DNA of 64,000 bases from NCBI RefSeq assembly GCF_964275005.1, contig NC_092689.1:11426979-11490978 (forward strand), written 5' to 3'. The notes beneath the pieces are model-generated. The model did not search any database. It was not told where the DNA came from and was given only the letters and a program-made list of their open reading frames with translations. Shown here piece by piece: positions 1 through 11,350 of this stretch. Both the position numbers and the translations under genes were made by a program. This DNA comes from Diadema setosum (lineage: Eukaryota; Echinodermata; Echinoidea; Diadematoida; Diadematidae). Position 1 is the first letter of the stretch. Every line of letters starts with the position of its first letter.

Positions 1-126
1 ACATCTTATGAAATTAGTGAAATAGATCCATGAAAAGATGTTAAAGGGATGGTACAGTATTGGTGGAGATGAGAATTGGGCTTTTAACTTTTTGCGAGAT
101 ACCAAGAAAACACTAATGATATAGTA

Positions 127-345
127 CAGAACATATCATTTAAGAGGAATTAAAAGTTTATTTAATGAAAATCGGGTTTGGAATGACTGAGACATCCAAA
201 AACAAAGTAAAACAAAGCAATTGTAATAAAGTGTGGGTCCCACATTTTATTAGAATCGCTCTTTTTTGGATATCTCAGCCATTTCAAAACCGATTTTCAT
301 CAAATAAACGTTGAATTCCTCATAGAATTACATGCTCTTTCATAA
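127..345. repeat. Imperfect palindromic MITE-like element
   Basis: The two halves are inverted copies of each other around a GTGGGTCCCAC centre near base 238. The left arm reads GAAAATCGGGTTTGGAATG and the right arm, inverted, reads GAAAATCGGTTTTGAAATGG. The inner arms match well and the similarity fades outward, so the ends are approximate. No coding potential. It is probably a non-autonomous DNA transposon, but I could not identify a clear target duplication. Confidence 0.6.
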
Positions 346-429
346 TGAGGTTTCTCATCATCTCACCAAAAAATGTCAGAAACCTGAAATTAGGTCTCAA
401 CCAAAACTATAAAGCCCTTTAAAGTCACT

Positions 430-532
430 GTTTTCTCTCAATTTTTGGATAAAAAAGTCCTTCAGTGCGTGAACGCGTCCGGGTAATAGAGATTTCCGGA
501 TAAAAGGAGGCCGGATAATCGAGGTCGAACTG
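430..532. mobile_element. One end of a pogo/Tc1-like DNA element
   Basis: On the minus strand the segment begins CAGTTCGACCTCGATTATCC directly after a TA (533-534). It is followed by further imperfect copies of the TTATCCGG motif (near 500 and 480). CAGT-type ends rich in TTATCC next to TA are typical of pogo/Tigger-like elements. I did not find the partner end, so this is a solo end or a truncated MITE. Confidence 0.4.
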
Positions 533-542
533 TAATATGCGT

Positions 543-1146
543 ATTCTGAACCAGTTAAAAGGCAGTCTTAAAACAAGTAAAATTTTACAAGCACAACAAT
601 GATCATTTGGTCAAAATCGGATTAAAAGTGAGGAAGTTATGAAATCCTCAAACTTCGCTGTGTTTTGCGAAACAATATTGAACAGTAAACTATGTTGACA
701 TGAATTTTCCAAATGAGTGAGCAGATAATGTCATCACCAAATAATCTACAGATTGTGTACCAAAAATGACGAAATTTCAACTTTTCTGTTATAAAAGTGT
801 AAAACATCATGTTATTCCTGGCTGAATGATAATTCATAATTATAATCAGTAAGATACATTAGGATTTGACACTTGAACACAATTACGTTTGAAAAAATTG
901 CAAAAAATGGACATTTCAAGATTTTATGTATAACCTGTAATGGCAGGTTGTAAGGTGCTGCTCATCAACTCACTATTTACATATTCTTACTGGCTGTTCA
1001 TGAGCTGCGCTATTTTGTGAAACTTATCCAAACTTCACAATTTTATAATTTTCTCAATGTTTATCCCATTTTAATCAAAGTTTTACTGTTGAGCTTGTGA
1101 AATATTACACTTTCTTTTCGTGCTAACTATTTACTGGTTCAGAATT
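543..1146. repeat. Long diverged palindromic MITE (~600 bp)
   Basis: The termini are inverted copies: TTCTGAACCAGTTAAA on the left and, inverted, TTCTGAACCAGTAAATAG on the right. Further in, AACAATGATCATTTGGTC aligns with the inverted right arm only loosely, with many substitutions. The middle contains no convincing ORF. It looks like an old non-autonomous DNA element. Confidence 0.55.
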
Positions 1147-2032
1147 GTTTTTTAACAGTGCATTATGATAAAACAGAACAATGTTGTGCATTCGTACAAA
1201 TATAAGGCAGTATATACAAGACTGTATACTTTATAATGACCACCAACGAGGTGCAGTAATGCGTAGAAATGATTGGCGAATGATAAAGTCGATTATACAC
1301 AGATATTGCACGACATAAACAACACTTTACAGACTATATTTCCCTGCCCATAACATTGTGAATTTCATTAAAGTCGTCTTAATGCATCATACCCAACAAA
1401 AGGGAAGTACATTTAGCATATATCATTATATAGTATGAGGTGTGATGGGGAGAGAAAAGAATAAAGCATATACACTTTAACATCAAATAATGTTTACGGA
1501 GAAAGGGCGTCATATTCTCTATTCTATAGTTCCTTCATTTACTTTTGTTCTTTTGATGCCATTATAACAACATTTTGTATTTCATTCATCGATTTATTAC
1601 TTGTTATTTATTCATTCGTCTTTACTTATGTGCCATATTGGCCATATTTGATTTCAGTAAACACTTGGGTTTAGATTGTTTATTCAGTGTTGTTTGTAGT
1701 TTTATCTACATTCAAACTAATTCAAAAGCTCAGTCTCAAGGCACGCACATCTCGATAGTTTCGTCTGCAGTATTTAGCTGTTTTTGTTTTTTAATCAGCA
1801 GTTTAAAGGAACATTTCGAAATCTCTTGTTTAATTCGTTTTACCAGACTGAAACAAATTCGCTTTCCATCCAACCTGCAATAAAGGGTTTTCTCGAGCCT
1901 TTTGTTATTAGTGTGAATAAAAAATCGACTTCACAATAACTCACTACTTAAAAAAAGTACAGGTTAAAGTCTCATTTTTCTATAATATTAAAAAAAAGGT
2001 TCAAATTACTAGGTCTGGAAACGGCAACATTC
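1147..2032. other. Intergenic, no gene seen
   Basis: AT-rich sequence downstream (3' side) of the Four-jointed-like gene. It should contain that gene's 3' UTR on the minus strand: TTTATT motifs near 1590-1610 read as AATAAA on the minus strand. No other supported feature. Confidence 0.5.
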
Positions 2033-3856
2033 TTAACATGAACTGATATGAGACGCAACGGATAAAAGCCTACGTTGCAAAATCTCCCTAAATTTTGGCG
2101 GGAAAGACGGCAAGTATTCGTACAGCGGCTCTCCCGAGTTTAGAGCAGCCTGGAGCAAATCCCAGCCACTGTTCTCAGACGATAATACAGTATGTAATCC
2201 ACGAACGGTTTGAAGGCGAAACACACACATGGAATTCAGTACCTGGTCGAGATAATGGCCATATCCAGAAAGCATACGATAGCCGTGCAACATTCCCGAC
2301 TCATTGTCCAAAAATATCAATCGATTACTGGAGATTGAGTACTCAACATTATGCACGGGCTGCTCAAGCATGTGCTTGTTCCACTGCAGGTTTACCAGCG
2401 AATTAATGGTGCGGTCTAAATTGGCGGTCACATAGTCAAAAACCACGAGATCCGACCACTGGGCTAATTTAGTTAAGTGGTCTCGATTGTCCTTCTCGTC
2501 AAACTCTGATGAATGTTCTTTCAGTTGTACTGGTCCAAAGGTTTGGTTCGGGGCTCGCAGTTCTAATGGCATATAGGCAGGTTCAAGATCCGAAACCCAT
2601 TTTGTTGCTACGATGATTTTTCGGTCTTCCCATCCGGCCCTGCTTGCATTTTGTCTAACCATTTCCCACTGATCATTTTCTTTGGAAAACCTCAGCAGCA
2701 CTGCAAAGGGAAGATTGTCGATGCCTAAAAGACGCGAAAGATGAAAAGACAAGATCTCGCCTTGTATCTGGTCGAAATTCTGTCGATAACGACAGCACAA
2801 CTTGTCACCATTGTCTAAAATAGCCAGACGATTTTTGCCGCGCCCACACCCGGGCAAAAGCTGGCGTACTCGGCGCCCCCTAACGTCAAAGCTCCAGGCT
2901 GACACTTCACTGTCGGATACTCTGTCGGGAAGCAGATTTTCGACATAATCTCCCCATAATATTCTCCTTTGAGATGATATATCATCGGGGGTGGTTTTGT
3001 CTGTAAACTGAGCCCCTACATCACTCATTCTCCCACCCCATACTTTATTTGCATGATCATCACTGATGCGTTTCCCCAAATCTCTCTCATCCTTTTGTTT
3101 TGAGTCCATCTCTGCTGTTGATGAAGTGTTGCGTGCATTCGTTCTCCCCTCGTGTAGCATTACACCGTCACCTCCTTCTCGCAGTTTGCCAATCACGGTG
3201 TCACTTGCGCGCCGTGTTTGCTCTCCATCAAAAAGCTGATTAACCTCCGCCGACGAATTAGTTTCGAATTTTGTGAAATTTGATTTTGGCGCTCCCGATT
3301 TGGTAGCATTTGTGGAATACCCCGTCAGATTTTGGGATTGGATCCCTTTTCTGCTAGATTGAAGGGTATTTCCATCTCCCTTGTCGTGTATGAGTGGATC
3401 ACGTTTCTTCTCCCCAAATGCTGATCCATCACCGGGCACGGCCCGCTGACTATTGGACGCCACGTCTGGTTGCGTTCTGTCGGTGACTCGTACCGGCGAC
3501 TGATGGCCCCTGCCGTCGCTCTCCTCTGCTGATGGGGAGTCAATGTTATTTGATTTGAGACGGGGAGGTGGAACCGCATCTACCATCGTTCGAGGCTGTC
3601 TAGAATTAAGTGAATATGATCCTCCTATCAATTCCCCATCTTGCGGTGACACTGAACTCACGCCCACAGCGTCAGAAAGCTGACGCAGAGTGTGCGAGCT
3701 ATGGCTAGAAACAAAGCGAAGCTGAAGGGTGGCGTACACTACGACGGCCACAACAAATGCGCTCAGGTATCGGAAACCCGCCATTCTAGAGTGCATTATA
3801 TTCCCCGTTTGTGTTAAAGTCAGCGTGTTAGAAGCGCGAATTTCTCTTTTTGACAA
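2033..3856 (-). CDS. FJX1-like: Four-jointed/FJX1-like Golgi kinase, single exon
   Basis: An intact 607-residue reading frame. A short cytosolic N terminus is followed by a hydrophobic signal anchor at about residues 29-46, then a low-complexity, Ser/Asn-rich luminal stem to about residue 295 with several N-glycosylation sequons. The conserved C-terminal domain fills the rest. Diagnostic Four-jointed motifs are CCRYRQNFDQIQGE (about 354-367), LAQWSDLVVFDYVTANLDR (about 464-482, catalytic loop) and FLDNESGMLHGYR (about 515-527, metal-binding DNESG). In flies and vertebrates this type II Golgi protein phosphorylates Ser/Thr in cadherin domains of Fat and Dachsous and tunes planar polarity and growth. 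Fly Fj is of similar length; the human protein is shorter, mainly in the stem. The start could instead be Met21 or Met25, which both precede the anchor. All key blocks are present, so I expect it to be functional. It is unrelated to the lectin genes to its right. Confidence 0.93.
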   Translation of the reverse strand: MSKREIRASNTLTLTQTGNIMHSRMAGFRYLSAFVVAVVVYATLQLRFVSSHSSHTLRQLSDAVGVSSVSPQDGELIGGSYSLNSRQPRTMVDAVPPPRLKSNNIDSPSAEESDGRGHQSPVRVTDRTQPDVASNSQRAVPGDGSAFGEKKRDPLIHDKGDGNTLQSSRKGIQSQNLTGYSTNATKSGAPKSNFTKFETNSSAEVNQLFDGEQTRRASDTVIGKLREGGDGVMLHEGRTNARNTSSTAEMDSKQKDERDLGKRISDDHANKVWGGRMSDVGAQFTDKTTPDDISSQRRILWGDYVENLLPDRVSDSEVSAWSFDVRGRRVRQLLPGCGRGKNRLAILDNGDKLCCRYRQNFDQIQGEILSFHLSRLLGIDNLPFAVLLRFSKENDQWEMVRQNASRAGWEDRKIIVATKWVSDLEPAYMPLELRAPNQTFGPVQLKEHSSEFDEKDNRDHLTKLAQWSDLVVFDYVTANLDRTINSLVNLQWNKHMLEQPVHNVEYSISSNRLIFLDNESGMLHGYRMLSGYGHYLDQVLNSMCVFRLQTVRGLHTVLSSENSGWDLLQAALNSGEPLYEYLPSFPPKFREILQRRLLSVASHISSC

Positions 3857-6800
3857 TTTACGAGCACATCATGTTTTCCGGAGAATGCGTATTTCACAAT
3901 CACGAGAACATATCTTCATGGCCAGTGCTTAGACTGATAAATCAGACTGCCAATGAAATAAGCGACGATCAGCTATTACGTCTCATCAAAAAATGTGTCT
4001 GACCGATGCAGAACGAGAACATGGGATAATGCCAGCGGAGTCTTAATGGGAATGTAAAATGAGAGAAGCCCCAAAAGGTTTGATGTTTTGCCTTATCAGG
4101 ATATTCACCTGATACAAATTACTTCAGGACTGTAGTATTGTCCGATGTGGGGTACCCATGTCATGGCGATAATTATTGAGATTATGGTGGCGATCAGTCC
4201 AGCTTTACCTCCTCTGCAAATCAAATAAATCACGAAAATCAACAAGAGACAAGATTCGATTTCATCCAAAGCGCGATTGTTATATTTTTTGTTCCCTTGT
4301 CCATGGGGCATTGAGTATTTCCTTGCAACGCCGTGAGGCCGACAAGAGATTGAACGCCACTTTTCACCGATTATCCGACTGTAAGCGCTCCGTACGAAGG
4401 CAAGAGACTTGCTTATAAAAAAAAATAACACATACACAAAAAACAAACTCACTTGTTCATACAATATTTCAGTTCACAAATCCCTGACGGAGCCGCGATG
4501 AATGAACCAGGAATCCACACGAAGCCTTTCAGGCGGTACCTCGCTGCAACTCCGGGGGATTAATCGGATGAATAGACGTCCTCTTCGTTAGCACCCGCAG
4601 CCGCGACTACAGGGAGAAACACGAGACGAAAACTGCAGAATTCTTACTCCGCTTTCCCTGATTGGCACTGCTTGAAATCCTTCCATCAGTCCGCAGGGCC
4701 TTTTTTTTCTGAAGAAGAAAATATATAGACGAAATTGTTAAAACGCGATGAAATAATATTTTTCGCCACTGCATGATGTTTCGCACAGTGTGAACCCTAC
4801 TGCTACAGGCGCCTTGTACGCTGAACGATAACAAGGCATTATTATACCGCAGTTCTCTCGCGGGAGCTATACTGTGTAAAAAGCATGGTTGGGCGAGAAT
4901 GCGTTTTTCTCTCCGAGTGCTTTCATGCTGATCATTCGTATTCCAATCGAACTACATTCATTGAGATGAAACATGTCCCTCACTTCACTTCTCTTTTGGT
5001 TGACATTAAAGCTGAATAATGGCATACAAGTTTCCCCGTACCTGCATCATCATATTCATTCTGAGTGCGCATCTTCATTTCGTTTATTTCACTTCCAACA
5101 AGTATGATTATTACATTTGATTTTGAATACAAATAACAACACAACAATGTAATGAAAAACAAACAAACTGTGAACTTACATACAATGTTGTAAATCTTCG
5201 GGATACCAATCGCCAATCGCCTAAGAAATCGTAGACCCGATTGAAAATATCGATTTGGGGGATATGCATCGTTGATACTTCTTTATCGATATTCATCAAT
5301 ATATTTATTACAATAAGAACCTGTATTTCCGTTCGTATCCTGCATCAGTTTAATAACCAATTCAGTCGTGTCTACTTACGCCTATTTTATCGTTTGTAGT
5401 ACTTAAATCAAATGACTTTCATGGAAAATACACAGCTCTATAAATATGTAGTTACTTCACTTCGTATTTTTACTAATTTCTTAGCAAAGTGTAATATTAG
5501 TGATGATTATGTGGATTTCGTCATCGATTCACATTGTCGACTGAATTATGACCTGTATAGAGCCCTGCTGAAACCTTAATAGCTTTCATAATCAAATGTA
5601 GTATCGCAGTGTTTACTGGTTAACGTTTTCGGTCGTCGACTCAAAACAGATAAGCAAACATACATGGTAAACAAAACGGTAACCAACATCGCATGAAAAA
5701 AAAAAGTGATCCCGCTGTTAGATATGCCGTTTCTCTGTATCACACCACAAAAGTATTGAGTTGTTTTATTGAGCACACAAGGGAATCATCCATTAGTGAT
5801 CATGTTAATGTGGAACGTATATGAACAGTGAACACGCAAAACAAACGACGTGGTAATGCTTCTGTTTACATCGCTGTGAATTGACAATGACAAACTCCTT
5901 CACGCGATTCACTCTGCATTTTTAAAATATAGTTAGCATCACTCGATGTTTTTCTTGTTCTTCTTCTTCTTCCCTTTCCTCTTCTGTTTCCAAAATATGC
6001 ATTTTGTGCGAAGTAAGGAATAAGTTCAACGACCGCGTTGCCTGCGAACTTTCCGTAGATGGGGCTTGAATTTCTCGGTCGATCTTTATAAAATGCTCAC
6101 CGTCCACATGAATCACCGCGTGGAAAGCACGTAAATCAAACTTACAGATTATCACTCCACGAGTGATGCGGCTCTCCAAGGACCTAAAGTCCCGCAACAC
6201 TCCATGCCGTATTGCTTACGGACGAATTTCTGCGTCTTTAACTGTTGTCACTCCGGTTTACTTGTTGGGCGACTCAATTCGATGAAACAGAGAAGATACG
6301 GGTTGCTTCGCACGATGATATTTGCATACACCGAGCTAAACACCATCAATGAATTATATTTGATAAATCATAATAAAAAATCTGTTTAATAATCATTTGA
6401 CATGATATACGGGAACAATCAATGATGTCGGCAGTCGGTCATTTTAGTTTTTTTTTTAATTAAAACAAATACGACATAGTTTACCCAAATATATATTGCT
6501 CATGTAAATTGTTGACTTTTACTTTTCTTGAGCATTAGAATTATCGCAAGAGAAGAGTGTGACGGATGAGAGATTGGTATATCAGTTGTTTGATTTTGGG
6601 CGAATCATTAAGAAGAGCCACCAGTCTATGTTCGATTTTTTTTTTTAATTCAATAGCTTTTATAAAGCGACAATATTGACGCCGAAATAGGTCAGAAATT
6701 GGAGAAGCTTGCATACGGATGAGAAGCTATCTTGACTTTCTCGACCCAGTCACAATATAGGGGATAGGTTAGCGTTTGCCTAGCTTAAACCATTTTTTTT

Positions 6801-9617
6801 TTTTTTGAGGCGAAATTCGGCAAAGCTCAAATACGCTCGAACACGCTTGAATTTTCCGGCAAAATCTGGCTTTCAGACGTTAGTATAACGAATGATGAGC
6901 GTGTGGTAACCGTATTACTGGCGTAAAAAGTCACGAAGGAAAATGCATGCATAGCGTCCACCCAACGGATTCTGAACGTATACAAAACGGATGAAGAGCG
7001 AATCCCCGACGTTTACATAGCAGAATACGGTTATTTGACTGTGTTCATAATGGCGTTCCTTTCTGTATACTTTGCTGTTATCAAAATATTCAACAATTTC
7101 CTCATGAATTTTTGCCATCTTCACCAAAGTCTGTACAGTAGCGTTATCAAAAAGAGAACCGATTTTCGATACATTCGGGTGTCTCCAAAAGTACTTTATA
7201 AGTGCCTGTTTGATAGAATTTTACAACGAACGTCAAACTTGTTATGAATAATTAGCAACAAATGCGAACTTAATATCTCCAAGTTTTCGGAAACGTTGGG
7301 CATTCGTTGGCTCGATACGTTCTATTGTATATCTAGCGCAGCCTTGAACAGTAATGGCGAGAAGACTAACGAAACTATACAGTTTTCACTTGTCGTGCTG
7401 GTGATTAGTAGTTTTGATCACAATGGCTGGAAGAAACAAAGGTTGTCCATAGTTTATGCTAAATCGTCAGGGTAAAATGCGCGTGACGCGTCACGTCACG
7501 TATGGTGACGTACATTGAAACGCGCATGTGCACAGTATGTTTTCGTCCATGAAATAAAGTTAGACCTAAATAAGGAAAATAGACTTAAACTATATCTGTG
7601 AAGATTAGGATAAATGGATTTTAATCCACTGTATTGAGATGCTTAGCATAGGCCTAATGAGGGTCGTAACATTTACAAGGAAAGATCATGTTATATTTCC
7701 TGTCAGCGAAGGACGCTGTGTCGAGCAATGTTTAATAAGATGATGCATGATGTACTTCCTCATGAAAAGCCGGCGTCATGTAAGAGTATAATAGCGTCGT
7801 ATTCTTGTTCGATAGACGCAGCCAACCATTCAGAACCAGTACTTGCACAATCGGCAATAGTTGCGCCTTACAATTGAATCTAAAAGGAAATACCTTCTGG
7901 ACACAGAGTTGATTCATGAAATGTTTTGAACACCTGGCCAGGAAATATTGATTAATATCTTTTCATCTCGACTATTTGATCAATTGCCGGCTGTGTTTTA
8001 CAAGAGGGCGTGATAATCATATCATGTGGCAAAGGGTTTAATTCCTAGGCACTAGTTATTATTTGTATAAAGGTGAAAAATTGCATCTGACAAGGTTTTG
8101 TGTCGCGCCGGTGCATTTATTGGTCATTGTTCTATTCATTTCCGAGGCTAGAAGTACATTACAGATCAAGGAAATAGATTTCGATAAGAAATGTCCACAA
8201 GTCCTATAATCTGAATGGTTGATTATGTACGCCTCTAAGATTTACGATCGCATTGAAATGAATTAAACTAGTTGAGGAATCGGCGACTATAGTGCTTCAG
8301 ACTTTAAAAAATGCTGATTTGTATACTATGTTGCACTGTAACGATTGCTGAAAAGAATGTGGCAAAATCTGTCTGATGTGAACGTATCTCCCTAAGAAGT
8401 TTCTATTATAAACCCTTGTTTTATTTACAATATTATTGCCTCTTCTACTGGTGACTCTCATAGCAAGTACATCAACATACGTTTTGAAGAGCAGAAGGCT
8501 TGTCATGCATTTCATGTTTACTCGTTCATTATTCACCATAATATATTATGATATTCCAATGTCTAATACAACCCGGTGGTCGTATGATATAAAGCAGTTA
8601 GTGTGAGTGTATTAATGTATTTAGTGTTCTCACTTGCAAAATTATGGCATCAGATATCTACAGACACTTTCAAAAAGGGAGAACTATCTTATTTCAACAT
8701 CATTCTGTAAAGGAAATCCCAAAGGATCTTGTCTCTAAAATCGTGAATACAAATGATTTTCCGTCTACTGTTTATATTGCTCGAGGGAATTTCTATTTAA
8801 ATCTAGGTGATATGATATCCCGATCACAAGAAACACGGGCATGAAAATACATACATCATCACTTAGCATTAAGAAATCTTTATCATAAAATTGTTCACTG
8901 CGTGATATACAGTGTAGATATCTAAAACTACATTTGAGATTCATGGTTTTGTTTTCCGAATGGGGAATGATACCATTACCAAGGTAAACTGAATGCCGTT
9001 TGTTACACATGGGACTTACGAGTCTTTCATGTTAAGATTTTGTATTTCTTAGCTCCGTCTCCGTGATTACACTTTTTTTTGCACAGCCTTTATACAAATT
9101 CGGTCATAGAACGACTTCTTTGAGTTCAACGCTTTCAGGTTTATCCCGAGGCGCTTTCAGCACTTTGCGGAAATTTAATAGTCTTAGCAATGGTAATGGA
9201 ATTCTTCATGCATCCTGATAGCGAGTAATGTTTTGTCCCTCAGCACATATTCAGACAGAGAACTCTGCTGTCCAGCTCTGGCTTACAACTAAATCCAGAT
9301 GCTTTACATATCACTGCAGATTTTATTAAGATGAAAACCACATCGGAGGCTAACTGGTTTAAGTTTAGCCGCGTATAAGATATTCAGTTTGGTACAACTT
9401 TATATGAGACACGGTTTCCGATAAATATTCTACAAGTTGATAGATAGTAAAAAGAGATGGGGGAGGGGGAGATCCCAGGTAAGCATGCTGTTCCGTATAA
9501 TTGCGTCAAAAGAATTTTAAGATAGTCTTCTGAAGGAAATTTCGATATAATCATTATCACTGATAATGATAATCTAGTCTATTATCAGAATGTCTAAAAC
9601 AAATTGTATAAAAATAG
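3857..9617. other. Intergenic, no gene supported
   Basis: Upstream (5') side of the Four-jointed-like gene, followed by AT-rich sequence with short poly-A/T tracts (for example near 6450, 6640 and 6790). Only short chance ORFs are present, none with recognisable domain residues. Four-jointed regulatory DNA may lie in the first kilobase, but I see no specific site I can support. Confidence 0.5.
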
Positions 9618-9672
9618 CTTTGTTGTTGTTGTTGCTGCTGCTGTTGTTGTGGTTGTTGCTGTCGTTGTTTTT
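9618..9672. repeat. Degenerate (TTG/CTG)n microsatellite
   Basis: A run of TTGTTGTTG and CTGCTG trinucleotides with a few interruptions. It encodes only poly-Leu/Cys/Ser in chance frames. Confidence 0.85.
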
Positions 9673-10507
9673 ATTTCCATCTTCAGATAAAATGTACACA
9701 ATTTACAAGAAAATACATATACAGTATGAAGAAATGGAAGATCGCCCGATCAGCCATATTGCAAAAATGACTGTTCTTCAACAGGGTCCCATGTTTTAAG
9801 TATAAAACGATTTCTCCGACGTCGCTTGAATCGCAGCTAATTTCATCGAACAGAAAAATAATGTTTCAGTTCTGCTCTTTTTTTTTTTTAATTTGTCCTC
9901 TTCGAAGGCTAGTAAAATGTATCGAAATTCTTGGAGGACGCAGCAACCATAACAAGTAGCGAATGAAACGAACGATCTTGTGTTACAAGTAGTCCTTCAG
10001 TCGCTGGTGTATCCTGTCTCGCCGTTACCATAGTAACAAGCCGCGGGAAGTTTAACACCACTTGACCCATTGCTAGAGCTGTAAGGACATTCGATATAAA
10101 CGATTAAACACTTGGTATGGTGTTAAGGGCAAACAGCAGTGTTTCTTTTCTTTCATCTGATTATTTGCTCCAACAGAGTCACGCTTCCGATCCTCTCCCT
10201 AAGAAGCCATGTTTTTTAAGAGACTATGAGAGAGACCTATCAGGTATGAAATCCCTACACACAAAACATCAGTCACCACTCAAAGTAACACAACGTAATC
10301 GCTTTCAGCTTCAAGGTATCTGCTTTATAGTACTTATGATATTTCCATTGCCACGCACAAGACCTGAACATTTTATAGCTGTTGTGGGAATAGTACAATA
10401 GTTGATATCACTTTGTCATTAACATTAAATTAAACCATTTCTCTTCTTGTAGTTTTTGTTTTAACAGTAAAGAGTCTTCATTGTTGTGACAGTCTGCAAT
10501 CACCGAG
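9673..10507. other. Intergenic, no gene supported
   Basis: Unique-looking sequence with one short ORF (10117-10401, 94 codons) that has no family motif and no codon-use support. I do not call a gene. Confidence 0.4.
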
Positions 10508-10552
10508 TAATGCCAAGGAGGTACTAGGCGAGCTAGTACCTCCTTGGTAATG
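10508..10552. repeat. 35-bp perfect palindrome flanked by TAATG duplication
   Basis: CCAAGGAGGTACTAG, a 5-base loop, then its exact inverse complement occupy 10513-10547. TAATG sits directly on both sides (10508-10512 and 10548-10552), as expected of an inserted micro-element with a 5-bp target duplication. A similar GGAGGT...ACCTCC palindrome lies at 31209-31230. Confidence 0.65.
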
Positions 10553-10669
10553 CAGTGTCAGATACACAGCAGAAAAGAAAATAATGATAATTCCAGAGGG
10601 TTTTTTGTGTGTGGAAAGAACTTAAAAAGAAAACGTTGACATACAAAATAATGTGATATGCAACGATAG

Positions 10670-10935
10670 AGCTATACATCATAATCATCTGCATCTGTCA
10701 AGATATCCCTGCATGAAAGAACACGGTGTGAAATCATCTTCATTCTGAGCGTTTTAAACTTGTGAACACATTGTGAATCATCAATTCTCAGTGTGAAACA
10801 TAGCACTACTATGTAAACTCTCTGTGAAACACAAACTACACCACAGTGTGCAATCACCTACACAATGCTAAATTCGAGCGTTTTCACATACACGTATAGT
10901 CGACTATATGTGAACACACTTTGAGACTTTGTGTT
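10670..10935. repeat. Region of degenerate TGTGAA(C/A)AC repeats
   Basis: TGTGAA-type words recur many times in both orientations (for example GTGAACACATTGTGAATC, AGTGTGAAACA and TATGTGAACACAC). A GAGCGTTTT word occurs twice and a CACGTATAGTCGACTATATGTG-like palindrome lies near 10890. It may be a decayed minisatellite or foldback element. The outer ends are vague. Confidence 0.35.
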
Positions 10936-11133
10936 CTTTCCAGAAGGGTATGTATGATTTCTGCCCTACTCTGGTACCTGTTCCAATCCCCCCCCCCCCC
11001 CACACTCACACACTATCTTCTTCTTTACACTCATCTTGCGACGCAATGATTACACACTTTGATATAAAACTAGTCTGTCTACCAGCGGGAAAGGCAGAAC
11101 TGACGTTCTCTGCAAAGAGTGTGGTATTTCTCT

Positions 11134-11350
11134 GATTGATATACCTTATCTTGATAGAAGTTATTCCGGATGAGCTGTATAAAGAGAGAAAGACGGAGGA
11201 GAAAAGAGAGAGAGAGAGAAAAAAAAAAACAACATGCAAATGAGGTACACCCCTATCGAAGTAAATGGGTTGGAACGGCTTTTGCATCAATCTTTCGTCT
11301 GCATGATTGATATTCTTTATCATGATAGAAGTCACTCCTTACGAGCTGTA
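11134..11350. repeat. Pair of ~46-bp direct repeats
   Basis: 11134-11179 and 11305-11350 align without gaps over 46 bases. Both begin GATTGATAT and end GAGCTGTA, with TTATC.TGATAGAAGT in between. They sit 171 bp apart with a purine-rich stretch between them. This could be a diverged tandem duplication. Confidence 0.6.
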
